DNA of 11,206 nucleotides from an uncultured Eggerthellaceae bacterium (GTDB lineage Bacteria > Actinomycetota > Coriobacteriia > Coriobacteriales > Eggerthellaceae). Each line of letters begins with the position of its first letter. Position 1 is the stretch's first letter. Positions 1 to 5,646 of this stretch are shown one piece after another. Both the position numbers and the translations under genes were made by a program. Location: contig CAMPAJ010000032.1 of the NCBI GenBank assembly GCA_946631805.1, forward strand, positions 1 to 11,206. Direction: 5' to 3'. The notes under the pieces were generated by a model, which saw only the letters and a program-made list of their open reading frames with translations, made no database searches and was not told the DNA's origin.

Positions 1-521
1 TGGCCACCATGACGTTCACGGCAGCGGGTAGGACGTTTTTGGGTTGCGAGCCAGCTTCGTCAGCGCTCGCGCTCGCGCTGCTGGGCGTGGATGCGCTCGG
101 CGTCAACTGCTCGGCTGGCCCTGCCGACCTGCAGCCGGTGGTCGAGCGCATGCTCGACGTGGCTCCATGCCCGGTCATCGTGCAGGCGAACGCGGGCCTT
201 CCCGAAGTTTCGGGCGGTGAAACCAAGTACACCCTTGCTCCCGCTGATTACGCGCGCGCCGTGGAGCCGATGATACGCGCCGGGGCGACGATTGTCGGCG
301 GGTGCTGTGGAACGGACCCCGATTACATCGCCGCGCTTTCGGAAGCGCTCGGCACGCTCGAGGTAGCGCAGCGCTCGATTACGATGGACGATGCGCGCGC
401 CCGCGCCCAAGAGGTTGCTCAAGGGGACGGCCGCGATGCCGAGGTGCTGCAGATGATTCTGGATGCCCAGAACGCATCCGCTTTGAAAGACGAGTTAGAT
501 GGGGAATATGCGTTGGATTAG
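1..521 (+). CDS. Homocysteine S-methyltransferase family protein (3' part, 5' end outside window)
   Basis: The reading frame is open from base 3 to the TAG at 519-521, so this is the C-terminal ~172 residues of a longer protein. Enzymes of this family move a methyl group (from methylfolate, betaine or S-methylmethionine) to homocysteine to make methionine in the cytoplasm. The family's three zinc-binding cysteines are visible: one in a GVNC segment (codon at 108) and a pair in GGCCGT (codons at 303 and 306). After the barrel there are about 50 helical, charged residues. No cobalamin-binding domain follows, so this is not full-length MetH as in E. coli; it looks like a stand-alone methyltransferase domain with a short tail. 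The methyl donor cannot be told from this part. Its last 23 bases overlap the start of the amidase gene, suggesting co-transcription. Family is confident, exact substrate is not. Confidence 0.87.
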   Translation, partial: ATMTFTAAGRTFLGCEPASSALALALLGVDALGVNCSAGPADLQPVVERMLDVAPCPVIVQANAGLPEVSGGETKYTLAPADYARAVEPMIRAGATIVGGCCGTDPDYIAALSEALGTLEVAQRSITMDDARARAQEVAQGDGRDAEVLQMILDAQNASALKDELDGEYALD

Positions 522-1431
522 CCCTTCTGAGCTGCAGGGGCTTCGTGGCAAAGCCTCTGCGGCCAGTTGGGCGCGCGCAGCGTGCGTTGCGCTATTGTGC
601 TGCGTTCTTGTTTCCTGCTTCGGCTGCTCAGGGACGTCGGGGAGCTCGGGTTCCCAGGATGTTAGCTCGGGCGCTTCGTCGCCGGCGTCTTCCCAGGTTT
701 CCCAGGGGGCATCTGAGAACGGGGAGTCTTCTGCGGCGCAAGAATCGTTAGAGCCTGACGTTTCCACGGTGTGGAGCACGGTTGACGACAAGACCCAGCT
801 TTCATCGTCGGCCGCCTCGTCTGCATCGGCTGCTTCAGCCGATCTCAAACAGCGCGCCGCCGAGCTGCGTGCCAAGCTCGATATCGAGGAAGACTATCGC
901 GAGAGTTTCGTTCACGGCGATAAGCCCGCCAAGTACCAGAAGTACATCGTCTTGCACGATACCGAAGGCGACGGGCCCGCATCGGGTGTTGTCGAGTACT
1001 GGGACGGCAGCGGCTCCGGCGTGGCGGCGCACTTCGTCGTGAACAAGGACGGCAGCATCGTCCAGTGCGTGAAGCTCGACAAAATAGCCCATCACGCCGG
1101 ATTCGGCGATACGGGGCACAACGAGAAGTACGGCGTGGAAGACGAATCGCGCGACGACAAGGTCGGTACCGTCGAGCTGGGCGAAGGCGTGGAAGATTAC
1201 GGCATGAACTCGTATTCCATCGGTATCGAGATGGTGCACGTTGGGGGTGAGGGCGATTATCCCGAGGAGCAGCTTGAAGCCCTCGACGGCCTCATCGCCT
1301 ACATCGATGCCTATTTTGGCAAGGAATCGAAGATCATCGACCACAAGGCGTGGCGTACGGGCAATTCCGATACATCCGAAGAATTTGCCGAGTACCTAAA
1401 GAACTATCAGGACCATCGCACGCATGAGTAG
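499..1431 (+). CDS. Secreted lipoprotein N-acetylmuramoyl-L-alanine amidase (Amidase_2/PGRP fold)
   Basis: A 310-residue exported cell-wall hydrolase predicted to cut the bond between N-acetylmuramic acid and the peptide stem. The N-terminus has a basic start, a hydrophobic stretch (about 27-39) and a lipobox LVSC with Cys40, so it is probably a lipid-anchored surface protein. Residues 41-118 are a Ser/Ala/Gly-rich low-complexity linker. The catalytic domain spans about 145-305: LHDTEG gives the first zinc His (153), HHAG at 198-201 is the conserved family segment, and DHKAWRTGNSD gives His282 and Asp291 as the likely remaining zinc ligands, as in AmpD/AmiD-like enzymes. The ATG at 499 overlaps the upstream gene by 23 bases; a second in-frame ATG at 508 is possible. 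Neither has a strong ribosome-binding site, which fits translational coupling. A role in cell-wall turnover is inferred. Confidence 0.85.
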   Translation: MGNMRWISPSELQGLRGKASAASWARAACVALLCCVLVSCFGCSGTSGSSGSQDVSSGASSPASSQVSQGASENGESSAAQESLEPDVSTVWSTVDDKTQLSSSAASSASAASADLKQRAAELRAKLDIEEDYRESFVHGDKPAKYQKYIVLHDTEGDGPASGVVEYWDGSGSGVAAHFVVNKDGSIVQCVKLDKIAHHAGFGDTGHNEKYGVEDESRDDKVGTVELGEGVEDYGMNSYSIGIEMVHVGGEGDYPEEQLEALDGLIAYIDAYFGKESKIIDHKAWRTGNSDTSEEFAEYLKNYQDHRTHE

Positions 1432-1524
1432 GCGTGAACAGGGGACGGAGGAATGTTCACGCAGATGAGGGCAACTTTGCCTTTAGCGTCAGAGCGTGAA
1501 CATTCCTCCGTCCCCTGTTCATGC
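1432..1524. repeat. Paired 31-bp palindromic units in inverted orientation (REP/MITE-like)
   Basis: The arm at 1432-1462 is the reverse complement of the arm at 1494-1524 at 30 of 31 positions. The arms are separated by a 31-base spacer (1463-1493) that contains a small GGCA/TGCC hairpin. Each arm is also a shorter palindrome: GCGTGAACA, a G-rich core GGGGACGGAGGAA, then TGTTCACGC. This two-level symmetry is typical of bacterial interspersed palindromes (REP units mobilised by RAYT-type Y1 transposases) or of a small non-autonomous element. It begins directly after the amidase stop codon. The RNA could fold into a very stable hairpin and might end transcription or block decay, although no U-tract follows. 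The symmetry is certain; the element class is inferred. Confidence 0.85.
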
Positions 1525-1533
1525 CATTTCCCC

Positions 1534-1562
1534 TTGATTGATGCAAACAAATGTTCTATGAT
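1534..1562 (+). promoter_or_regulatory. Sigma-70-type promoter of the ruvCAB operon
   Basis: The -35 box TTGATT (1534-1539) and -10 box TATGAT (1557-1562) are separated by exactly 17 bases; each differs from consensus at one or two positions. Transcription would be expected to start about 7 bases after the -10 box, which is the A of the ruvC ATG at 1569. There is therefore room for no 5' leader. The promoter lies just downstream of the inverted repeat, so the ruv operon seems to be transcribed separately from the amidase gene. No obvious LexA-type operator was recognised, but a lineage-specific SOS box could be missed by eye. Confidence 0.72.
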
Positions 1563-1568
1563 TGGGTC

Positions 1569-2069
1569 ATGGCGATTGAACGAATCATATTGGGGATTGA
1601 TCCTGGCCTTGCGCATACGGGGTGGGGGATCGTTGCGCAGCATGGCCCGCGCATGCAGTGCTTGGCGTACGGTTGCGTCACGACCACGCCCGAGCAGGAC
1701 CTGTCGCGGCGTCTCGCCAAGATACACGATCAAATACAGGCCGTCATAGAGCGCTATGCGCCTACGTGCGTGGGCATCGAGACCGTTTGGTTCGGTCAGA
1801 ACATCACGGCAGCCTTCGCGACGGGCCAGGCGCGCGGCGCGGCGCTTGTTGCCTGCGCGCATGCAGGCCTTGACGTGGGGGAGTTCAGCCCCAAGCAAAT
1901 CAAGCTCGCTGTCGTAGGGGCTGGCGGTGCCGAAAAGGCCCAAGTGCAATACATGGTCAAGCAGCTTCTCGAGCTCGACGCGGTGCCAAAGCCCGACCAT
2001 GCCGCCGACGCCCTTGCAGCTGCTATCTGTTACACGACTCATCAGGGCTTTGCGAAGATGGGAGCATAG
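1569..2069 (+). CDS. ruvC: Crossover junction endodeoxyribonuclease RuvC
   Basis: RuvC is the dimeric Holliday-junction resolvase that makes paired symmetric cuts on junctions held by RuvAB. The 166-residue product has the usual length. The RNase H-like active site is visible: Asp11 in LGIDPG, Glu71 in GIETVWFG, and His144 plus Asp147 in HAADALA. His at the third position replaces the Asp of E. coli RuvC, as is known for Thermus RuvC. The ATG at 1569 is chosen because MAIERIILGIDPG matches the family start and because an upstream in-frame ATG (1551) lies within the promoter spacer. No Shine-Dalgarno sequence precedes 1569, consistent with leaderless translation. The stop codon is two bases before the ruvA start. 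Very confident in function, moderately in the leaderless start. Confidence 0.96.
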   Translation: MAIERIILGIDPGLAHTGWGIVAQHGPRMQCLAYGCVTTTPEQDLSRRLAKIHDQIQAVIERYAPTCVGIETVWFGQNITAAFATGQARGAALVACAHAGLDVGEFSPKQIKLAVVGAGGAEKAQVQYMVKQLLELDAVPKPDHAADALAAAICYTTHQGFAKMGA

Positions 2070-2071
2070 GC

Positions 2072-2653
2072 ATGATTGCTTTTTTGGACGGTGTCGTCGC
2101 GGGCAGGACCCTGACGAGCGCCTATATCAACGTCAACGGCATCGGTTTCGAAGTCGGCATGTCGTCCTCGAGCCTTTCCAAGTTGCCCGAATCGGGCGAG
2201 CACGTGCTCGTGCACACGTTCATGCAGGTACGCGATGATGGCATGTCGCTTTTCGGCTTCTTGAGCACGGAGGAAAAGGCCCTGTTCGAAAAACTCATCA
2301 CGGTGAGTGGCGTCGGACCCAAGGTTGCCCTCGCCGCCTTGTCGTCGTATACGCCCGCGCAGCTCGCCGACCTCATTGCCGCGCAGGACGTGACGGCCGT
2401 GCAACGCGTGCCCGGCATTGGCAAGAAGATGGCCTCGCGCATCATCCTTGAGCTCAAAGGGTCGCTCGATCAGGGAATTGGCGGATTGTTTGCCGATCAG
2501 GGCACCGTATCTTCCAAGGCAATCGATGGGGCGACCGAGGCGTTGCTCTCGATGGGCTTCACTTCGGCCGAAGCCGAGCTCGCCCTCAAGGGTGCTCCTC
2601 AAGATGCGAGCGAATCCGCGCTGCTACAATATGCGTTGAAAAAACTCGGATAG
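2072..2653 (+). CDS. ruvA: Holliday junction branch migration complex subunit RuvA
   Basis: RuvA binds the four-way junction as a tetramer and recruits the RuvB motor. The 193-residue length is standard. Domains in order: an N-terminal OB fold (about 1-63, starting MIAFLDGVV and including the VNGIGFEV strand), two helix-hairpin-helix DNA-binding motifs with SGVGPK (79-84) and PGIGKK (114-119), a loose linker (about 131-147), and a C-terminal three-helix domain (about 148-193) that contacts RuvB. A GGGAG ribosome-binding site (2060-2064) lies 7 bases before the ATG and inside the end of ruvC, so the two genes are tightly coupled. Nothing is missing or unusual. Confidence 0.97.
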   Translation: MIAFLDGVVAGRTLTSAYINVNGIGFEVGMSSSSLSKLPESGEHVLVHTFMQVRDDGMSLFGFLSTEEKALFEKLITVSGVGPKVALAALSSYTPAQLADLIAAQDVTAVQRVPGIGKKMASRIILELKGSLDQGIGGLFADQGTVSSKAIDGATEALLSMGFTSAEAELALKGAPQDASESALLQYALKKLG

Positions 2654-2735
2654 CCGTTTGCCCTAGCGTTGGGCGGTGCTGGCGAGCATATGCGGGTATG
2701 CTGGACGAAGGGCGAAGGTGATTGGTGGAACAGGT

Positions 2736-3824
2736 ATGGGATCTGGAATCGAGATAGAAGGCTTGATGTTCGATGCGACATCTCAGGCGCATGGAAGCTC
2801 CGTGCGCGAGGTGGACGATGCCCGTACGCGCACGATGTCGACGGAACTCCAAGAGGAAGACCTCTCGTTTGATCGCAGCCTTCGGCCCAAATATCTCAAA
2901 GACTACCTCGGCCAGGAAAAAGTAAAGGAATCTTTGGCCATCATGATCCAGGCGGCGCAGGAGCGCGGCGAGGCCGCTGATCACATACTGTTTTCGGGTC
3001 CTCCGGGACTCGGCAAGACCACGTTGGCGACGGTCGTTGCCAACGAGCTTCACTCGAATATCAAAACTACGAGCGGGCCTGCGATCGAGCGCACGGGCGA
3101 CCTTGCCGCCATCCTCACGAATCTCGAAGAAGGGGACGTGCTGTTCATCGACGAGATTCACCGCATGAACCGCATGGTCGAAGAAGTGCTCTATCCAGCG
3201 CTCGAGGATTTTGCCTTGGATATCGTGGTGGGCAAGGGTCCAGCTGCACGATCCATCAGGCTTGATTTGCCGCATTTCACACTCATCGGCGCTACGACGC
3301 GCACGGGTCTTTTGACGGGGCCTTTGCGCGATCGCTTCGGTATCGCGTTCCGCTTGCAGTACTACTCGCCCGAGGAGCTCGCGTCAATCGTGATGCGCTC
3401 GGCATCCATCCTTGACGTGCAGATTCTAGAAGAGGGAGCGCTCGAGATAGCGCGCAGAAGCCGTGGGACGCCTCGTCTTGCAAACCGTCTGCTCAAGCGG
3501 GTGCGCGATTATGCACAGGTGCGCGGCGATGGCATTATTTCCGAAGACATAGCCGCACAAGCCCTGTGTTTCTTCGAGGTCGACTCGCTCGGGCTGGACG
3601 CCATGGACAATCGAATTCTGGAGATGCTGGCCGTGCAGTTCAGCGGTAGGCCAGTCGGGCTCACCACGCTGGCAAGCGCGCTATCCGAAGAACCCGATAC
3701 GCTCGAAGACGTGTACGAGCCGTTCCTCATGCAACAAGGCCTTATCATCCGCACGCCAAAGGGCCGGCAGGCCACTGCACGCGCATACGAGCATCTGGGG
3801 CTCGTTCCGCCCGAGGGGGTGTAG
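2736..3824 (+). CDS. ruvB: Holliday junction branch migration ATPase RuvB
   Basis: RuvB is the AAA+ hexameric motor that drives branch migration together with RuvA. With the ATG at 2736 the product is 362 residues. Motifs in order: RSLRP family start (about 47-51), Walker A GPPGLGKT (88-95), Walker B LFIDEIH (136-142), sensor 1 GATTRTG (about 185-191), arginine finger region LRDRFG (197-202), and a C-terminal winged-helix domain ending near [12 protein letters not shown]. The start is uncertain: ATG 2736 follows GGTGGA by 6 bases, ATG 2766 follows AGAAGG by 4 bases, and the frame is open back to a GTG at 2676. Any of these leaves an acidic N-terminal extension longer than in E. coli RuvB. The 82-base gap after ruvA contains a 6-bp inverted repeat (2685-2702) of unknown meaning but no terminator. 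Confidence 0.96.
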   Translation: MGSGIEIEGLMFDATSQAHGSSVREVDDARTRTMSTELQEEDLSFDRSLRPKYLKDYLGQEKVKESLAIMIQAAQERGEAADHILFSGPPGLGKTTLATVVANELHSNIKTTSGPAIERTGDLAAILTNLEEGDVLFIDEIHRMNRMVEEVLYPALEDFALDIVVGKGPAARSIRLDLPHFTLIGATTRTGLLTGPLRDRFGIAFRLQYYSPEELASIVMRSASILDVQILEEGALEIARRSRGTPRLANRLLKRVRDYAQVRGDGIISEDIAAQALCFFEVDSLGLDAMDNRILEMLAVQFSGRPVGLTTLASALSEEPDTLEDVYEPFLMQQGLIIRTPKGRQATARAYEHLGLVPPEGV

Positions 3825-3826
3825 GC

Positions 3827-4300
3827 GTGCTCGAGCAAGATTACCTCATGCGCATGTTGCTGCAGTTCTTCAAGGCTGTGGTGCGCGCGAACGAGCGTTG
3901 CTACGATGAAGAAGACCCCCAAGGTGCAGCCGACGCCATAGAAGACGCCATCGGCAACGCCGTCGAGATGGATGGCGCTGCGCTCCTATCGCTATCGCCT
4001 GATTCCATAGCGCAGATCATGAGGGTAACCGACGTCGACCCGAACGTCACGCAGTTCGTGGCGCGCAGCATGTTGCTCGAATCGGTTTACCTGCATAGGG
4101 CTCAAAGCGATGCGCTTGCCGAAGTGAGGGCGGCTCAGGCGCGGGCTATCGCCCATGAGTACGGATTCGATCTTCCTTCCGATCCGTCGGATTTCGATTC
4201 AATTATGGAAGGTCTGGAAGAGGCAGCCCTGGCTGGTGGGTTCGATAAAGCACCAGATGATCCATTCGAGGATTTGCTCGACGGCCTGTATGCGCGCTAA
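3827..4300 (+). CDS. Conserved hypothetical protein, DUF6483-like, in the ruv operon
   Basis: A 157-residue soluble, acidic, mostly helical protein with no signal peptide or membrane segment. It starts at GTG 3827, two bases after the ruvB stop, with a strong GAGGGGG ribosome-binding site (3813-3819) inside the end of ruvB, so it is almost certainly translated with the ruv genes. The first 20 residues (MLEQDYLMRMLLQFFKAVVR) resemble the N-terminus of small proteins I associate with DUF6483; this link is from memory. The middle has TPR-like helical spacing without a clear motif, and the C-terminus is very acidic (DDPFEDLLDGL). No catalytic residues are evident. The function is unknown; co-transcription with ruvCAB may be only housekeeping linkage or may point to a recombination-related partner. 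Confidence 0.83.
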   Translation: MLEQDYLMRMLLQFFKAVVRANERCYDEEDPQGAADAIEDAIGNAVEMDGAALLSLSPDSIAQIMRVTDVDPNVTQFVARSMLLESVYLHRAQSDALAEVRAAQARAIAHEYGFDLPSDPSDFDSIMEGLEEAALAGGFDKAPDDPFEDLLDGLYAR

Positions 4301-4534
4301 GATGCCGCAGCACCGGCTGTTGCGAGCCGCTCAAAGGGCCTGCAAGACGCGTCGTGCGCATTCGGCGATATGAACAAAATATGATTAAACAAAACAATAA
4401 ATAGCCTCAATATTAATAGAAAAACGCTGTGAACAGGCAATATGACTTAAATCGATAAGCGTTCATATTAGTATTAAATCCCAATTTAATTTGAAATAGT
4501 GAGCAAATACAACTCCAATTAGCGTATAGTATGC
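4301..4534. other. Gap between ruv operon and cold-shock gene, with an AT-rich promoter island
   Basis: No gene is supported here. Bases 4301-4370 have ordinary GC content and no clear terminator; a weak CAGC/GCTG stem lacks a T-run. From about 4370 the composition changes sharply: by hand count 31 of 120 bases in 4381-4500 are G or C. This block has several -10-like sequences. The best is TATAGT (4525-4530), which would start transcription near 4537, but its -35 is poor. A TTGAAA at 4491-4496 has a poorer partner 17 bases on. The A/T tracts may act as an UP element or bind nucleoid proteins to drive the highly expressed csp gene. Confidence 0.55.
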
Positions 4535-4622
4535 ACGTGCTCTCGAAGTGAGAGTGCGTATCGTACGCCACGATACGCAGCATGCCCCTTCCAACATGTG
4601 GCAGGCGGGAAAGAAAGAAGGA
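4535..4622 (+). promoter_or_regulatory. Structured 5' leader of the cold-shock gene with competing hairpins
   Basis: Hairpin A pairs 4535-4544 with 4550-4559 (10 pairs, two of them G-T, 5-base loop). Hairpin B pairs 4556-4564 with 4570-4578 (9 perfect pairs, 5-base loop). Both need bases 4556-4559, so they cannot both form completely. Downstream, CCTTC (4587-4591) is complementary to GAAGG (4617-4621), part of the ribosome-binding site. The leader could therefore switch between structures and hide or expose the translation start. Leaders of cold-shock mRNAs are known thermosensors in E. coli, but the elements here are inferred from pairing only. Confidence 0.55.
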
Positions 4623-4629
4623 TTTAGAC

Positions 4630-4833
4630 ATGGCGCAAGGTACAGTTAAGTGGTTCAATCCGGACAAGGGCTATGGTTTCATCTCTCAGGAAGGTGGCGA
4701 AGATTTGTTCGTTCATTGGTCTGAGATTCAGATGGACGGCTACAAGACCCTCGACGAGGGTGCTGCAGTTGAGTTTGAAGTAACTCAGGGCGATAACGGC
4801 AAGTTGCAGGCATCTAACGTCCGCAAGCTCTAG
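4630..4833 (+). CDS. Cold-shock protein (single CSD, RNA chaperone)
   Basis: A 67-residue CspA-family protein that binds single-stranded nucleic acid and keeps mRNA unstructured. It is a five-stranded OB fold with the RNP1-type segment KGYGFI (13-18) and RNP2-type segment LFVHW (26-30); the opening [11 protein letters not shown] is diagnostic. It covers exactly one domain and lacks extensions. The start at ATG 4630 has AAGGA (4618-4622) 7 bases upstream; the frame is open further back to an ATG at 4582, but that would add 16 residues not found in the family. It is a single-gene transcript with a structured leader and a strong terminator. Which csp paralogue it is, and whether it is cold-induced, cannot be told from sequence. 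Confidence 0.96.
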   Translation: MAQGTVKWFNPDKGYGFISQEGGEDLFVHWSEIQMDGYKTLDEGAAVEFEVTQGDNGKLQASNVRKL

Positions 4834-4883
4834 TTCGTTATACTTCATAGCTAACGAAAGGCGACCTTCGGGTCGTCTTTTTT
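4834..4883 (+). terminator. Rho-independent terminator of the cold-shock gene, preceded by a second hairpin
   Basis: Bases 4857-4866 pair with 4871-4880 around a TTCG tetraloop (GGCGACC-TTCG-GGTCGTC core), followed by a six-T run (4878-4883). This is a textbook intrinsic terminator. Just upstream, TTCGTTA (4834-4840) pairs perfectly with TAACGAA (4852-4858), starting directly after the stop codon; its 3' arm overlaps the base of the terminator stem by two bases. Confidence 0.92.
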
Positions 4884-5214
4884 ATGTCCAATTATCGCGA
4901 CACCGATGATTTGCATTCTGCGTATCCTTATAGGTGTCGGTTCGAGGCGGCGGCCCTTTACCCTTCCAACCTGCATAAGCCTTTGTTCACTTCGCCGCCT
5001 CGCTAGCCGGCCTTTCGTATGCGGGCAAACAGGTCGCGGATGTTCGGGTCGATTGGTCGATGTATTGTTCAGCTCTCAGGTTACGTTTTGGAAGTATGTC
5101 CGCCCGAATTATTCTCGTTTGGTTGCCTCTGGCGTGCGATAGCTCGCTTTAGCGCTGTTTCATCCTTGCTGCGGTACAATGTGCACACGTAATCGCACGA
5201 CGAAAGGATGTCGT
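4884..5214. other. Non-coding gap with a 10-bp inverted repeat and a weak promoter
   Basis: I see no convincing gene, tRNA or mobile element. The open frame at 4906-5142 lacks a ribosome-binding site and looks like non-coding sequence. A perfect 10-bp inverted repeat, CGAGGCGGCG (4943-4952) and CGCCGCCTCG (4993-5002), with a 40-base interior, could fold as RNA or mark a small lost element. Near the end, TACAAT (5175-5180) is a plausible -10 box for the YbjN-like gene, giving a leader of about 30 bases, but no good -35 is present at normal spacing. Confidence 0.5.
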
Positions 5215-5646
5215 ATGCCGGATGTAAAGGAACAGGTAAACAGGGTTGGCCTCGCTTTGACGGAGAGCGACCTGGCCTTTGAACATGACGACTCGTTCGA
5301 AAACCCCATAATCAGGTTGGGTTTCGGCGGAGGGGACTTCTCGTACACGCACGTCACTATCAATGTCGTGTTTGACGAAGACGGCGAGAGCGCCCAAATC
5401 CTCACATCGCCCATCGCAAGCGTCCCTGCCGAGAAGACGTCCAAGATGCTCCTGACGCTCAACGAATGCAACCATAAGTTCCGCTGGGTCAAGTTCTACC
5501 TCGACGAAGACAACGACGTCATCGCCGACTCCGACGTGATTTTCGACGAGCAGAATGCGGGCGACGCCGTCATCGAGATCGTCATGCGCACGGCGTCGAT
5601 TATCGATGACGCTTACGCCGACATAATGAAGGGTATTTGGAGCTAG
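5215..5646 (+). CDS. YbjN domain-containing protein
   Basis: A 143-residue soluble, strongly acidic protein. The alternating strand/helix pattern and the segment LNECNHKFRWVKFYLDEDND, followed by a helical end, resemble the YbjN family, which shares a fold with type III secretion chaperones. YbjN in E. coli influences stress and motility phenotypes, but no biochemical activity is established for this branch. The start is ATG 5215, with AAAGGA (5203-5208) 6 bases upstream; an earlier in-frame ATG at 5179 lies at the probable -10 box and is rejected. It seems to be a single-gene transcript. Its stop codon overlaps that of the convergent DUF2130 gene. Family assignment is fairly confident, function unknown. 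Confidence 0.78.
   Translation: MPDVKEQVNRVGLALTESDLAFEHDDSFENPIIRLGFGGGDFSYTHVTINVVFDEDGESAQILTSPIASVPAEKTSKMLLTLNECNHKFRWVKFYLDEDNDVIADSDVIFDEQNAGDAVIEIVMRTASIIDDAYADIMKGIWS

Noticed and set aside
1551..1568. Earlier ATG start for RuvC
   Set aside because: It lies in the -35/-10 spacer of the promoter and adds six residues not typical of the family.
4932..4975. GGTTCGAGGC resembling a tRNA T-loop
   Set aside because: No acceptor stem, anticodon arm or D-arm can be fitted around it on either side.
4906..5142. Open frame of 78 codons after the cold-shock gene
   Set aside because: No ribosome-binding site, unusual residue mix, no recognisable motif, and it sits in a gap that carries RNA-like inverted repeats.
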